Shown piece by piece: positions 34,946 through 44,997 of a stretch of 54,440 nucleotides of DNA; positions within the stretch are counted from its first letter, which is position 1, and every line of letters begins with the position of its first letter. The translations under genes and the position numbers were made by a program. The stretch is taken from positions 1 to 54,440 of the forward strand of contig CADAYJ010000031.1 in NCBI GenBank assembly GCA_902792115.1. Reading direction: 5' to 3'. Below the pieces are notes generated by a model that searched no databases, was not told the DNA's origin, and saw only the letters and a list, made by a program, of their open reading frames with translations. The stretch comes from an uncultured Ruminococcus sp. (GTDB taxonomy: Bacteria > Bacillota > Clostridia > Oscillospirales > Acutalibacteraceae).

Positions 34946-35855
34946 TGTGACTACCTCCTATGATATCTGTAAGATTTTCAATGCCGAGCTGTTCCATGAC
35001 CTCCGGCAGATCGTTGATCATTTTCCTGCAGGCGCAGGGATCTATGAGATTTGCCGCGCCGACCTGAACGGCCGTGGCTCCGGCAAGCATCATCTCGATA
35101 ACGTCTCTTGCGCTCGAAACGCCTCCCATGCCGATAATCGGTATCTTAACGGCTTCGTACACCTGATACACCATTCTCACCGCGACGGGGAAGATCGCCG
35201 GTCCCGAGAAGCCGCCCATCTTGTTTGCGATAACGGGCTTCCTTGTTTTCAGGTCGATCCTCATGCCGAGCAGCGTGTTTATCAGGGAAATGCCGTCGGC
35301 GCCTGCGTCCTCGCACGCCTTCGCGATCGAGACGATATCCGTCACATTCGGGCTGAGCTTGATGTATACGGGCTTCTTCGTGACCGCCTTCACAGCCTTG
35401 GTTACGGCAGCGGCGGATTCCGGGCTTGTGCCGAAGCTCATGCCGCCGTTGTGTACGTTCGGGCAGCTCACGTTCACCTCAAGAATACCGACCTGCGGCT
35501 GCTCGTCCATTCTGGCGCAGGTGTAGGCGTACTCGTCGATCGAAAAACCGCTCACATTCGCAATGATAGGCTTGCTGTATACCTTTGCGAGCTTCGGAAG
35601 CTCGTCGGAGATCACCTTGTCAACGCCCGGGTTCTGCAGCCCGACGGAGTTGATAAGTCCCTCGGAGCATTCGGCGATACGTGGCGTCGGATTGCCGAAG
35701 CGCGGCTCCTTCGTCGTGCCCTTGCAGGAGATCGAGCCGAGGACATTTATGTCGTACCAGTCGGCAAATTCGTAGCCGAAGCCGAATGTGCCGGAGGCAG
35801 GGATAACGGGGTTATCGAGAGTAAGTCCGCTTAATGTTACCGCCGTATTTACCAT
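34938..35855 (-). CDS. pyrD: Dihydroorotate dehydrogenase B, catalytic subunit
   Basis: FMN enzyme that oxidises dihydroorotate to orotate. The 305-aa length and [19 protein letters not shown] motif with a catalytic cysteine (VSCPN) mark the class 1B (NAD-dependent) form, which needs the PyrK subunit for electron transfer. FMN-binding [10 protein letters not shown] is present. It overlaps the pyrK end by seven bases. Since pyrK appears broken here, the enzyme may lack its partner. Confidence 0.95.
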   Translation of the reverse strand: MVNTAVTLSGLTLDNPVIPASGTFGFGYEFADWYDINVLGSISCKGTTKEPRFGNPTPRIAECSEGLINSVGLQNPGVDKVISDELPKLAKVYSKPIIANVSGFSIDEYAYTCARMDEQPQVGILEVNVSCPNVHNGGMSFGTSPESAAAVTKAVKAVTKKPVYIKLSPNVTDIVSIAKACEDAGADGISLINTLLGMRIDLKTRKPVIANKMGGFSGPAIFPVAVRMVYQVYEAVKIPIIGMGGVSSARDVIEMMLAGATAVQVGAANLIDPCACRKMINDLPEVMEQLGIENLTDIIGGSHNG

Positions 35856-36536
35856 ATGATCTCCTCCTTTTCCAGAACGGGGCCGTCCTTGCAGATGCGC
35901 TTGTAGCCGTTCTTAGTTTTGTGTGTGCAGCCCATGCAGGCGCCGAAGCCGCAGCCCATGCGCTCCTCAAAGCTGAATTGACCGCTCGTCTTTGCAGCGG
36001 CGTTTACGGCGCGGAACATCGGCATAGGTCCGCACGTGTAGAAGTACGTATAATCCACCTTGCCGAAGGCGTCCGTAACGAAGCCCTTGATGCCGTGCGA
36101 GCCGTCAACGGTCGTCACAAAAACGTCGGCGCCGAGAGCCTTGAACTCCTCCTCGTAAAAGACCTCGTCGGCAGTGTTGAAGCCGAGGATCACAGAAGGA
36201 TTTTTGCCCTGTGAGATCAGCGTTTTGCAAAGGTTATAAAGCGGCGGCACGCCGACGCCTCCGCCGATCAGCAGCGGCTTGTCTCCGCTTTTAGAGGTGT
36301 CGTAGCCGTTCCCAAGCCCCGAAATTGGGGAATCCGACGACCTTGTAGATCACCGTTATCGTGCTGTCGTCGTAGTCGCAGATCGAAATAGGACGGCGCA
36401 GAAAGAACCCTTCGAGAGAGATGTTGATGAATTGTCCGGGAGCCTTGACAGAGCTTGTGTCACCGCGAAGTATCATCTTGTAAACATCTTTAGCGATCCT
36501 TTCGTTGCCGACTATGCTGTATAAGCTGTTGTTCAT
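35849..36536 (-). pseudogene. pyrK: Dihydroorotate dehydrogenase B electron transfer subunit, deleted/frameshifted
   Basis: PyrK carries FAD and a [2Fe-2S] cluster and passes electrons from PyrD to NAD+. The N-terminal part (start at 36536 with GGGGAGG, to the phrase VIYKVVG near 36333) has LRRPISICD, the FAD-binding region. The other part, in a different frame from about 36316 to 35849, resumes with LGNGYDTSKSGD, LLIGGGVGVPPLY and the cluster cysteines CGFGACMGC and C near KRICKDGP. Between them 16 bases (36317-36332, holding CCCCGAAATTGGGG) replace the ~60 bases that code for about 20 residues in the Bacillus protein I remember. The result is a deletion plus a frameshift. A genome assembly error in this stretch is possible. 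Confidence 0.8.
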
Positions 36537-36560
36537 AAAAACCTCCCCGTTTTATGACAA

Positions 36561-36596
36561 CACCGCACAAAGAATCATATATTGCCTTGTGCGGTG
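36561..36596. repeat. Intercistronic hairpin between carB and pyrK
   Basis: CACCGCACAA (36561-36570) is the exact reverse complement of TTGTGCGGTG (36587-36596). It lies in the only sizeable gap inside the pyr operon. No T-run follows on the minus strand, so it is more likely an mRNA-stabilising or attenuating structure than a full terminator. Confidence 0.6.
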
Positions 36597-36606
36597 AGTG
36601 TATGAT

Positions 36607-39600
36607 TTACATATCTATGGTAGAGATGCAGAGCGTCGTTTCCTCAAGCACATCGAGCAGAGCGCGGACGGTGTCGAGCGCCGTAAAGATAGCGATATTG
36701 TTCTCAACAGCCCAGCGGCGGATCATGTAGCCGTCGTTGTTTGCCTCGTGGTAGAGATCCTTCGTGTTGATAACGTAGCTGATGTAGCCGGAGTGCATAG
36801 CGTCGAAGATCTCCTCGTTGCCTGTGGAGAGCTTCTGGCGGACTCTCGTCCTGATGCCGTGCTTTTTGAGGAAGTTTGCCGTTCCCTCGGTAGCCTCAAT
36901 GTTGAAGCCGAGATTGTAGAAGCGGCGGATAAGAGGCAGAGCCTCCTCCTTGTCAACGTCTGCGATAGTAGCGAAGACAGTGCCGTAATTGACCATCTTT
37001 GTTCCTGCGGACTGCAGCGCCTTATAGAGAGCGCGCGTACGAGTCCTGTCGTAGCCGATAGCCTCGCCCGTGGACTTCATCTCGGGGCTGAGGTATGCGT
37101 CGAGACCTCTGAGCTTCGAGAACGAGAATGCCGGAGCCTTGACGTACCAGCGCTCCTTCTCGGGCGGGTATACAACGTCGAGCCCCTGCTCCTTGAGGCT
37201 CTTTCCGAGGATAGCGAGCGTTGCTATATCCGCAAGGGAGTAGCCTGTCGCCTTCGAGAGGAACGGAACCGTTCTGGAGGAACGCGGGTTGACCTCGATA
37301 ACGTAAACGTCGTTGTTCTTGTCAACGATGAACTGTATGTTGTAAAGACCTACGATCCCGATGCCGCGACCGAGCCTTACGGTGTAGTCGATGATAATGT
37401 CCTTGACCTCCTGCGTGAGATTGAAGGAGGGGTACACGCTGATACTGTCACCGGAGTGGACGCCCGTTCTCTCGACGTGCTCCATGATGCCGGGGATAAA
37501 TACGTCCTTGCCGTCGCACACAGCGTCGATCTCGCACTCGGTACCGGAAATGTACTTGTCAACGAGCACGGGCTTGTCAACATCAACTTCAACGGCCGTC
37601 TTGAGGTAGTGGCGAAGCATATCCTCGTTTGCAACGATCTGCATCGCGCGTCCGCCGAGAACATAGCTCGGACGAACGAGTACGGGGTAGCCGATCTCTG
37701 CCGCTGCCGCAACGCCGTCCTCGATGTTCGTGACAGCCTTGCCCTTCGGCTGCGGAATGTTCAGCTCCTCCATGATCTTCTCGAAGGAGTCGCGGTTCTC
37801 AGCCTTCTCGATCGCGTCAACGTCTGTTCCGATGATCTTTACGCCTCTCTTCATGAGCGGCTCTGCGAGGTTGATCGCCGTCTGTCCGCCGAGAGAAGCG
37901 ATAACGCCCAGCGGCTTTTCAAGCTCGATTATATTCATGACGTCCTCAACGGTGAGCGGCTCGAAATAGAGCTTGTCGCTCGTCGTGTAATCCGTGGATA
38001 CCGTCTCGGGGTTGTTGTTGATGATAATAGCCTCAAAGCCGTTGTTCTTGATCGTCATTACGGCGTGAACGGTCGAGTAGTCAAACTCAACGCCCTGTCC
38101 GATGCGGATAGGACCGGAACCGAGAACGACGATCTTCTTTCTGTCTGATACGATCGACTCATTCTCCTGCTCGTAAGTTGAGTAGAAATAGGGGATATAC
38201 GAATCGAACTCCGACGCGCACGTGTCAATCATCTTGTATACGGGGAACATTTTAAGCTCGCAGCGCAGCTTGTATACGTCCTCCTCAGTACACTCCCAGA
38301 GCTTCGCGATGTACTTGTCGGAGAAGCCCATTCTTTTTGCCTCGTAGAGCGTGCTGCTGTCGTTTTTGTTCGCTTTGATAACTCTCTCAAACTCGACGAT
38401 ATTCTTGATCTTCTCCAGGAAGAACATATCAATCTGAGTGATCTTGAAGATCTCGCGCAGGTCGATACCGTTCCAGATAAGCTCCGCGATAGCGTAGATT
38501 CTGTCATCCGTACCCTTGCGGATATAGTCGAGAAGCTCGTCGTTGCTCATGTCGTTGAACTTAGGCTTGTAGAGATGGTAAACGTCGATCTCGAGCGAAC
38601 GAACGGCCTTGAGCAGGCTCTCCTCAAACGTCCTGCCGATGCTCATTACCTCACCGGTCGCCTTCATCTGAGTGCCGAGCACGTTTGACGCATCGGAGAA
38701 TTTGTCGAACGGGAAGCGCGGCATCTTCGTAACGATGTAGTCGAGCGTAGGCTCGAAGGAAGCCGGTGTGTTGGCGATTCTGATCTCGTCAAGCGTCATG
38801 CCGACGGCGATCTTCGCCGATACTCTTGCGATCGGGTAGCCGCTCGCCTTTGAAGCGAGCGCCGAGGAACGCGATACTCTCGGGTTTACCTCGATCAGAT
38901 AATAGTCGAACGATACGGGATCGAGCGCAAACTGTACGTTGCAGCCGCCCTCGATCTTCAGTGCGCGAATGATCTTCAGCGCGCTGTCTCTGAGCATATG
39001 ATACTCTTTATTTGTAAGCGTCTGCGACGGAGCGACGACGATCGAGTCGCCGGTGTGGATACCGACGGGATCGAGGTTCTCCATGTTGCAGATGGTGATA
39101 GCTGTGTCGTTGGAGTCGCGGATTACTTCATATTCGATCTCCTTGTAGCCCTTGACGCTTTTCTCGACGAGCACCTCGTGAACGGGGGAGAGGCGAAGCG
39201 CGTTCGTCTGAATGTCGATAAGCTCCTCATCGTTGTTGACGAAGCCGCCGCCTGTGCCGCCGAGCGTGAAAGCAGGGCGCAGTACAACGGGGTAGCCGAT
39301 GTTGTGAGCGGCTTCAAGAGCCTCCTCTACGGAGTGCGTCGTGACGGAGGGGAGGATAGGCTCTCCCAGATCTTCGCAGAGCTGCTTGAACATCTCTCTG
39401 TCCTCAGCCTTCTCGATCGACTCAACGCTTGTGCCGAGCAGCTCGACCTGGCACTCGTGAAGAACGCCCTTCTTCGCGAGCTTAACGGCGAGGTTAAGAC
39501 CTGTCTGACCGCCGATGCCCGGAACGATAGCGTCGGGGCGCTCGTAACGGAGGATCTTCGCAAGATATTCGAGCGTCAGCGGCTCCATGTAAACCTTGTC

Positions 39601-39783
39601 CGCGATAACGGTGTCCGTCATGATCGTTGCAGGGTTGGAGTTGCAAAGAACGACCTGATAGCCCTCCTCGCGCAGAGCAAGGCACGCCTGAGTGCCGGCA
39701 TAGTCGAATTCAGCAGCCTGACCGATTACGATCGGACCGGATCCGATAACAAGCACCTTCTTGATATCGCTTCTTTTTGCCAT
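36607..39783 (-). CDS. carB: Carbamoyl phosphate synthase large subunit
   Basis: Makes carbamoyl phosphate from bicarbonate, ammonia from CarA and two ATP, feeding pyrimidine and arginine synthesis. The 1058-aa protein has the typical duplicated architecture: two ATP-grasp halves, each starting [20 protein letters not shown] or [20 protein letters not shown], with [14 protein letters not shown] at the first site, and a C-terminal allosteric MGS-like domain. The start codon is three bases from the carA stop, and the two genes are likely coupled. Length is normal. Confidence 0.98.
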   Translation of the reverse strand: MAKRSDIKKVLVIGSGPIVIGQAAEFDYAGTQACLALREEGYQVVLCNSNPATIMTDTVIADKVYMEPLTLEYLAKILRYERPDAIVPGIGGQTGLNLAVKLAKKGVLHECQVELLGTSVESIEKAEDREMFKQLCEDLGEPILPSVTTHSVEEALEAAHNIGYPVVLRPAFTLGGTGGGFVNNDEELIDIQTNALRLSPVHEVLVEKSVKGYKEIEYEVIRDSNDTAITICNMENLDPVGIHTGDSIVVAPSQTLTNKEYHMLRDSALKIIRALKIEGGCNVQFALDPVSFDYYLIEVNPRVSRSSALASKASGYPIARVSAKIAVGMTLDEIRIANTPASFEPTLDYIVTKMPRFPFDKFSDASNVLGTQMKATGEVMSIGRTFEESLLKAVRSLEIDVYHLYKPKFNDMSNDELLDYIRKGTDDRIYAIAELIWNGIDLREIFKITQIDMFFLEKIKNIVEFERVIKANKNDSSTLYEAKRMGFSDKYIAKLWECTEEDVYKLRCELKMFPVYKMIDTCASEFDSYIPYFYSTYEQENESIVSDRKKIVVLGSGPIRIGQGVEFDYSTVHAVMTIKNNGFEAIIINNNPETVSTDYTTSDKLYFEPLTVEDVMNIIELEKPLGVIASLGGQTAINLAEPLMKRGVKIIGTDVDAIEKAENRDSFEKIMEELNIPQPKGKAVTNIEDGVAAAAEIGYPVLVRPSYVLGGRAMQIVANEDMLRHYLKTAVEVDVDKPVLVDKYISGTECEIDAVCDGKDVFIPGIMEHVERTGVHSGDSISVYPSFNLTQEVKDIIIDYTVRLGRGIGIVGLYNIQFIVDKNNDVYVIEVNPRSSRTVPFLSKATGYSLADIATLAILGKSLKEQGLDVVYPPEKERWYVKAPAFSFSKLRGLDAYLSPEMKSTGEAIGYDRTRTRALYKALQSAGTKMVNYGTVFATIADVDKEEALPLIRRFYNLGFNIEATEGTANFLKKHGIRTRVRQKLSTGNEEIFDAMHSGYISYVINTKDLYHEANNDGYMIRRWAVENNIAIFTALDTVRALLDVLEETTLCISTIDM

Positions 39784-39784
39784 T

Positions 39785-40873
39785 TTATTTGCCCTCCTTC
39801 ATCAGACGGATAAACTTTTCAAAGAGATATGTGCTGTCCTGCGGACCGGGCGCGCTCTCCGGGTGGTACTGCACGCTGAATACCTTGTCCTCCTCGCAGG
39901 AAACGCCCTCAACGGTGTTGTCGAGAAGATTGATGTGAGTCACCTTCAGCTTCGTGTCCCTGACGCTGTCGGAATCGACGGCGTAGCTGTGGTTCTGGCT
40001 CGTGATCTCGATCTTGCCTGTTTCAAGGTTCTTGACGGGGTGGTTTCCGCCTCTGTGACCAAACTTCAGCTTGTACGTTTTTGCGCCGTATGAAAGGCTG
40101 ATAAGCTGATGGCCGAGGCAGATGCCGAAGATCGGATACTTGCCCCTGATCTTTCTTATAAGCTCAATTACGCAGGGAACGTCCTCCGGGTTGCCGGGAC
40201 CGTTTGAGAAGAATACGCCGTCCGGATCGAGGCGCTCGATCTCCTCCGCGGTCGTGTCGTACGGAACGACTGTGACGTTGCAGCCGAGTCTGTTAAGGCT
40301 TCTGATAATATTGAGCTTGATACCGCAGTCAACAGCGACGACCTCGAGCTTCGGGTGAGCCGTTCTCGAGTACCATCTCTTTTTGCAGCTTACCTTTGAG
40401 ACGGCGTCAACGGGGATAGCCGTCTCTGCAAGTATTTTCATGCACTCGTCATGAGGCTTGTCGGCAGAGGTGATGAGCACCTTCTGATGACCTTCGTCAC
40501 GAATGCGCCTTGTTATCATTCTTGTGTCGATGCCGGAGATGCCGGGAATGCCATACTCCTCCAGCGTCTCGCCGAGAGTTTTTGTGAATCGGAAGTTTGA
40601 GGGGATATTGTTGTACTCTCTTACGATGAGTCCGCCGATCGTCGGGATCCTCGTCTCGAAATCATCGTCCGCAATGCCGTAGTTGCCGATGAGCGGATAT
40701 GTCATCGTTACCATCTGATAAGTATACGACGGATCGGAAACGATCTCCTGATATCCCACCATAGACGTGTTGAATACAAGCTCGCACACTCTCTCGCACT
40801 CGTGGCCGAAGCCCGTGCCGAGGAACTCGCTGCCGTCTTCAAGGACGATCTTCCTGTTCTTTATTGTTTCCAT
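39785..40873 (-). CDS. carA: Carbamoyl phosphate synthase small subunit
   Basis: Glutaminase subunit that delivers ammonia to CarB. The 362-aa protein has a class I amidotransferase domain with the nucleophile in [11 protein letters not shown], and the His-Glu pair in [13 protein letters not shown] 40873 is chosen since AGGGGG lies eight bases upstream; it overlaps the pyrC stop by 13 bases. An in-frame upstream extension falls inside pyrC. Confidence 0.96.
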   Translation of the reverse strand: METIKNRKIVLEDGSEFLGTGFGHECERVCELVFNTSMVGYQEIVSDPSYTYQMVTMTYPLIGNYGIADDDFETRIPTIGGLIVREYNNIPSNFRFTKTLGETLEEYGIPGISGIDTRMITRRIRDEGHQKVLITSADKPHDECMKILAETAIPVDAVSKVSCKKRWYSRTAHPKLEVVAVDCGIKLNIIRSLNRLGCNVTVVPYDTTAEEIERLDPDGVFFSNGPGNPEDVPCVIELIRKIRGKYPIFGICLGHQLISLSYGAKTYKLKFGHRGGNHPVKNLETGKIEITSQNHSYAVDSDSVRDTKLKVTHINLLDNTVEGVSCEEDKVFSVQYHPESAPGPQDSTYLFEKFIRLMKEGK

Positions 40874-42128
40874 TTTATTTCCCCCTTGAGCATAGTCATA
40901 ATACACTCTCCGAAGACGCTGATCCCTGCAAAGGGCGTTGCGCGGCCCATTGTCAGGAAGCTGTCCGGATCTATCGTGTATTCTTTATTTAAGTTCCATA
41001 CGGAAAGGTTTGCCCATGCGCCCTCTTTGATCTGCGTGTCGATCCCGAAGCGCTTTCCCGGTTTTTCGCTCATCAGCTCAACGAGCTGTTCGAGCGTCAG
41101 TACACCCGTCTTCACCAGCTTTGTGTAAAGGACGGGGAAGGCTGTTTCCAGCCCCACGACTCCCATAAGGCTCTTTTCAAGCCCTTTCGATTTTTCCTCG
41201 GCGCTGTGCGGCGCGTGATCCGTCGCGATCATGTCGATCGTGCCGTCGAGTATGCCCTCGATAAGAGCCGCCTTGTCGTCCTCGCTTCTTAGCGGCGGGT
41301 TCATTTTGAACCTGCCGTCCTCGATGAGATCCCTGTCGCTGAAAACGAGGTAGTGCGGGCCTGTTTCGCACGTAATGTCAACGCCGTCCTTCTTCGCCCT
41401 GCGTATAAGTTCGACGCTTTCCTTTGTCGAGACGTGGCAGACGTGGTAGCTGCAGCCCGTTTCCTTTGCAAGCTCTATGTCGCGCTTGATCTGCCCCCAT
41501 TCGCTTTCGCTGCAGATCCCGCGATGCCCGTGAGCCTTCGCGTATTCTCCGTCGTGGATATAGCCGCCCTTCAAAAGCTCGTTGATCTCGCAGTGCGCCG
41601 CGACGATCCTGCCGAGCGACTTTGCCTTTGTCATTGCCTCTCTCATCATCTCGCCGCTCTGAACGCCCCTGCCGTCGTCGGAGAAGGCGATAACGTCCTT
41701 TGCCATGCCTTCAAGATCGGAGAGCTGCTCTCCTGCCTCGTTGACGGTGAGCGAGCCGTATGGGTGTACGTTTATTACGGCGTCCCTTTCGATTATGTCA
41801 AGCTCCTGCCGCAGATGCTCCGCGCTGTCCGGAACAGGCTTTAAGTTCGGCATCGCGCATACATCTGTGTATCCGCCGTGAGCCGCCGCCAAAGATCCGG
41901 TTCTGATCGTCTCCTTATATGAAAAACCCGGTTCTCTAAGATGTACATGAACATCAATGAAACCGGGAAAACAAAATAATTATTCATATCAATAACTTCC
42001 ACGGCGCTGTCCTGTGAAACAGAAACACCAATACCAATGGAAACGATCTTGCCGTCGGAAATGAGAAGGTCTTTTTTTTCTATCTTAGAATTCTGAAAAA
42101 CGAACGCATTCTTCAGCACATATTTCAT
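40861..42128 (-). pseudogene. pyrC: Dihydroorotase with a frameshift near the N-terminus
   Basis: Cyclises carbamoyl aspartate to dihydroorotate. The start is ATG 42128 (GTATG of MKYVLKNAFVFQNSKIEKKD) with AAGGGG upstream. The first frame reads to YFVFP and then fails; one base inserted near 41964-41967 (CCCGG should be about CCGGG) restores the metal-binding HVHLREPG and the rest of a class I dihydroorotase of about 420 residues, including ATDHAPH and CDMGP-type segments. The downstream reading frame contains no other break. A single missing G in a C/G run is a common sequencing error, so confirmation from reads is needed before calling it dead. Confidence 0.8.
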
Positions 42129-42202
42129 TCCGATAACCCCTTTGCGAATCTGGAAAATCCCGACCGGCATTTAAAAGCACACCGGCCTGAAATTCTCTCA
42201 TT

Positions 42203-42231
42203 ATAATACCATTTTGCACACCTTCTGTCAA
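42203..42231 (-). promoter_or_regulatory. Promoter of the pyr operon
   Basis: On the minus strand TTGACA (42231-42226), 17-base spacer, TATTAT (42208-42203; a TATAAT overlaps just downstream). The leader to pyrC is about 70 bases and shows no clear PyrR-binding loop or terminator/antiterminator pair. Confidence 0.8.
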
Positions 42232-42396
42232 GCTACAAAATTGTTAAATTGTGAATAATTATACGAATTATGCAAAGAAACTATCTTCTCAAACGTGCTG
42301 TTTTTTGTTGATATTTACATCTTCGCCAAAGCGTATCAAAACAGCCCGTCCGGCGATACTATATAATGAATAAGATCATTCAAGGGAGGAAACGAA

Positions 42397-42612
42397 ATGA
42401 AGAACGACCAGGAACACGGGAATGTGCGCTTTGATCACGCCGGTCACACGTTTTACGGCGCTGCCGGCGGCAGGAGATTCACCGGAATGCCCGTCAGCGC
42501 GATGATGAGCGGCGCACAGCGTGCCGCGACAGACAGGGCGACGAACGCCGCCGTCCCGTCCGACTCTGATGTCGAGGATATGCGCCGCTTCAGCGAGGAG
42601 AACCGTCTGTAA
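42397..42612 (+). CDS. Hypothetical protein, 71 aa
   Basis: A small, polar, Ala/Arg-rich reading frame with AAGGGAGG placed before its ATG and a -10-like TATAAT at 42362-42367. It has no membrane segment or known motif (e.g. GHTFYGAAGGRRFTGMPVSAM). It is followed by a terminator. The evidence is a good ribosome binding site and good codon use, but no family is recognised. Confidence 0.55.
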   Translation: MKNDQEHGNVRFDHAGHTFYGAAGGRRFTGMPVSAMMSGAQRAATDRATNAAVPSDSDVEDMRRFSEENRL

Positions 42613-42635
42613 CTCAGAGTATCGGGAGATACGCA

Positions 42636-42675
42636 AAAAGACCGCCCGGAAGCATTTCGCCCGGGCGGCCTTTGA
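42636..42675. terminator. Bidirectional terminator
   Basis: CCGCCCGG (42642-42649) pairs with CCGGGCGG (42661-42668); A-run before and CCTTTGA after. On the minus strand the tail reads TCTTTTTG, so it serves the lipoprotein gene best. Confidence 0.8.
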
Positions 42676-42687
42676 GCTTGAAGCGGT

Positions 42688-43026
42688 TCATTTTTCTTTT
42701 GCGAGCGTTACAGAGTCCTTGCCGCAGCCGAGCGTCAGCGTGCTGCCGGTCAGGCGGTAGCTGAACTCAAACTTGTCGGATTCGTCGAGAATTATCAGCA
42801 CTCCGTCGCCGATAACGCACAGACCTTCAAGCTCGTCGTGCTCGCTGCCGCTGTCTATTCTGAGGCTCGCACAGTCTCCCGAAAAGGTGAGGGAGGCGGA
42901 GACGTCCCCCTCGCTGACCGACCAGGCGGCAGACGTTATCTCGTCCGCTTCACTTCTGCATTCGTAGCTGCCGCAGCCGCACAGCAGCGCAGCGGCACAA
43001 GCCGTACATAAAGCCATCATCTTCAT
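42688..43026 (-). CDS. Small predicted lipoprotein, 112 aa
   Basis: The N-terminus is a lipoprotein signal peptide with lipobox LLCGC (Cys18). The mature part begins GSYECRSEAD and is rich in Ser and acidic residues, with probable beta strands (SASLTFSGDCASLRI). I do not recognise a family. GGGTGGAG precedes the ATG. Confidence 0.75.
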   Translation of the reverse strand: MKMMALCTACAAALLCGCGSYECRSEADEITSAAWSVSEGDVSASLTFSGDCASLRIDSGSEHDELEGLCVIGDGVLIILDESDKFEFSYRLTGSTLTLGCGKDSVTLAKEK

Positions 43027-43086
43027 GACTCCACCCCACTTTAAAAATATTATATGACAGGTGGAATCGCAATATGAAACGACCGC

Positions 43087-43124
43087 TTAAAAAAACTCCC
43101 GGCTCCAAACGAGTGAGCCGGGAG
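43087..43124 (-). terminator. Terminator of the AIM24-family gene
   Basis: CTCCCGGCTC (43096-43105) and GAGCCGGGAG (43115-43124) form a 10-pair stem; on the minus strand the stem is followed by seven T. Confidence 0.92.
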
Positions 43125-43135
43125 AATTATCTCGA

Positions 43136-43837
43136 TTAGTTGCTTGTCGGAATGTAAGGTCTGATAGCGTCTGCGAGAATGTTGGAGGGCATTGTCTGGA
43201 GCCAGATCTTGCCGGGGCCTGTTACTCTCGTGTTGAAGAGACCTTCGCCGCCTGCTACGATGTTGCCGAGGCCCTTGACTGTCTCAACGTCCATAGAGCA
43301 GGTTGCTTCCATTGCTGCGAGGTAGCCGGTGTCGATGAGCATGGACTCACCTGCGCCGAGCGTGTAGTTGTAAACGCAGCCGTCGATCTCGAGGAATACA
43401 GTACCGTTGCCTGTGAACTTCTGCATGATGAGACCTTCACCGCCGAAGATACCGCCGACCTTCTTGCCGCCTGTGAATGCAAGCTCCATCTGAACGCCCG
43501 GTGTGCTTGCGAGATATGCTCTCTTCTGAGCGATGATCTGGTTAGCGCCGACGTCAAAGGAAATGATGTCGCCCGGGAATGTGGAAGCGAAAGCGATCTC
43601 ACCGGGGCCTGCTGTTGCAGTGTAGGTGTTTCTGAAAATGGACTCACCCGTTACTGCGCTCTTAGCCATCTTGCCGATTGCGCCGAGAACGCCCTTGCCG
43701 CCGCTGCCAAGACCTGTCTGCATGGAGATGGAGGGTGTCATCCAGGACATAGCGCCCTTCTGGCACTCAACGCTCTCACCCTGGTTCAGTCTGCAGATGA
43801 GGACCGGAAGAGGTCTGTTGTGTACTTCATATTGCAT
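43136..43837 (-). CDS. AIM24 (TIGR00266) family protein
   Basis: A 233-aa protein of the AIM24 family, named after a yeast mitochondrial protein; bacterial members are widespread and their role is unclear. Glycine-rich beta repeats such as GAMSWMTPSISMQTGLGSGGKG, GGKKVGGIFGGEGLIMQKFTG and GGEGLFNTRVTGPGKIWLQTMP are typical of its jelly-roll fold. No signal peptide or membrane helix. AAGGAGG stands before the ATG. It is a single-gene unit with its own promoter and terminator. Confidence 0.9.
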   Translation of the reverse strand: MQYEVHNRPLPVLICRLNQGESVECQKGAMSWMTPSISMQTGLGSGGKGVLGAIGKMAKSAVTGESIFRNTYTATAGPGEIAFASTFPGDIISFDVGANQIIAQKRAYLASTPGVQMELAFTGGKKVGGIFGGEGLIMQKFTGNGTVFLEIDGCVYNYTLGAGESMLIDTGYLAAMEATCSMDVETVKGLGNIVAGGEGLFNTRVTGPGKIWLQTMPSNILADAIRPYIPTSN

Positions 43838-44159
43838 AATAGATGCCTCCTTAAAAATATAGTCGTTATTCAGGGATACGCAGCTTTACTGCTAATCGAT
43901 TCCCACAATGAATTATAACATATTCTTGAAAAAAAGAAAAGATTTTTCATAGACTTTGTTGAATTGTCCGTACAGAATTGTAGCAATGACAAATATCCAC
44001 CTGCGAAAAGTATGAATATTTGTGCAAAATATACGCAGAAATTATAATTGTTCTCATTTTTAAATATACCACAGCAATTCTTTATACATTTTAATGTACC
44101 AAACCGATGCCGGTTAGTAGGAAAGATGTTAATAATGACTAATGGATAGCCTGCTTTTG
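43838..44159. other. Gene-free AT-rich divergent region
   Basis: Apart from the two outward promoters, this stretch is AT-rich with several near-repeats such as ATATTTGTGC and ATATACGCAG and no plausible gene on either strand. No further feature is seen. Confidence 0.5.
43912..43920 (-). promoter_or_regulatory. Extended -10 promoter of the AIM24-family gene
   Basis: On the minus strand TGTTATAAT forms an extended -10, about 75 bases before the gene; the -35 is poor. Confidence 0.5.
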
Positions 44160-44188
44160 TTGACATTCAATTTCTGTTACGGTATAAT
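44160..44188 (+). promoter_or_regulatory. Near-consensus sigma-A promoter
   Basis: TTGACA (44160-44165), 17-base spacer, TATAAT (44183-44188): both boxes are consensus. Drives the phosphoesterase-like gene that starts 23 bases later. Confidence 0.92.
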
Positions 44189-44210
44189 AAAAACAAAGGG
44201 AGGGATCTTT

Positions 44211-44948
44211 ATGATCTATTGTATTTCTGATATACGCGGCGAATACGAACGCTTCCTCAAGCTGCTCAAGGATATACGCTTCAACAGCCGCGATACGCTC
44301 TACGTGCTCGGCAATCTTATCGACGGCTCGGACGGCAGCATGAAGCTGCTGCTCGATATAATGATGAGGGACAATGTGTACCCCGTTATCGGTGATCATG
44401 AATACGCTGCGCTGAGCTGCCTCAAATGGCTCGCGGAGGGAGTGACGCATCAGGACGTCTCCGGCATGGACGCCGATATGATGCAGAGAATGGCTGAGTG
44501 GACGGCGATCGGCGGTCAGGAGACGATAGCCGAATTCCGCGCGCTCGACGACGACCGTCGTGAAATGGTCGTGGACTACCTCAGTGAATTCTCTCTTTAC
44601 GAGGAGGTCGAGGCAGGCGGAAAGAGCTTCGTGCTCGTACACGCCGGCATCAACAATTTCGATCCCGGCAAGGATCTCGACGATTACGATATCCGCGAGC
44701 TGATAACGCAGGCTCCCGACTACTCAAAGCGCTTCTGGCAGGACAAATACCTCGTAACGGGGCATACGCCCACGAGAAGGATCCGCGAGGAGCTGAACCC
44801 GCTTATAGATAAAACGCCCGACGGCGATCCGTCTCCCTACGACAAGGTGTTCGAGGAGAACGGACACGTTGCGATCAACTGCGGCGTGGATATCGGCGGC
44901 CGCCTCGCAGCCGTAAGGCTCGACGATATGAAGGCGTTTTACGCTTAA
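44211..44948 (+). CDS. Metallophosphoesterase-like protein with altered metal ligands
   Basis: A 245-aa protein with the fold of PPP-type phosphatases (PrpE/Ser-Thr phosphatase-like). In active members the metal ligands come from the motifs GDxHG, GDxVDRG, GNHE and two histidines. Here these read SDIRG (Arg9 for His), GNLIDGS (Asn35 for Asp, and no Arg after Asp), and GDHE (Asp62 for Asn); HAG (His144) and GHTP (His185) are kept. Three of six ligand positions are therefore replaced. This may be a degenerate or non-catalytic member, or a variant with a different metal. GGGAGGG lies upstream of the ATG; an in-frame ATG at 44142 is before the promoter. It is monocistronic. Confidence 0.85.
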   Translation: MIYCISDIRGEYERFLKLLKDIRFNSRDTLYVLGNLIDGSDGSMKLLLDIMMRDNVYPVIGDHEYAALSCLKWLAEGVTHQDVSGMDADMMQRMAEWTAIGGQETIAEFRALDDDRREMVVDYLSEFSLYEEVEAGGKSFVLVHAGINNFDPGKDLDDYDIRELITQAPDYSKRFWQDKYLVTGHTPTRRIREELNPLIDKTPDGDPSPYDKVFEENGHVAINCGVDIGGRLAAVRLDDMKAFYA

Positions 44949-44965
44949 CGAAGAAGATACCATCT

Positions 44966-44997
44966 GCCCGGGGAGGGATACTTCTCCGGGCGTTTTT
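44966..44997 (+). terminator. Intrinsic terminator
   Basis: GCCCGGGGAG (44966-44975) pairs with CTCCGGGC (44984-44991) and a T5 run follows. Confidence 0.88.

Noticed and set aside
36598-38148. Plus-strand open frame of 516 codons inside carB
   Set aside because: Antisense to well-conserved carB; codon structure follows carB and no motif is seen.
42129-42200. PyrR-dependent attenuator before pyrC
   Set aside because: No recognisable PyrR-binding loop or terminator/antiterminator pair in the ~70-base leader.
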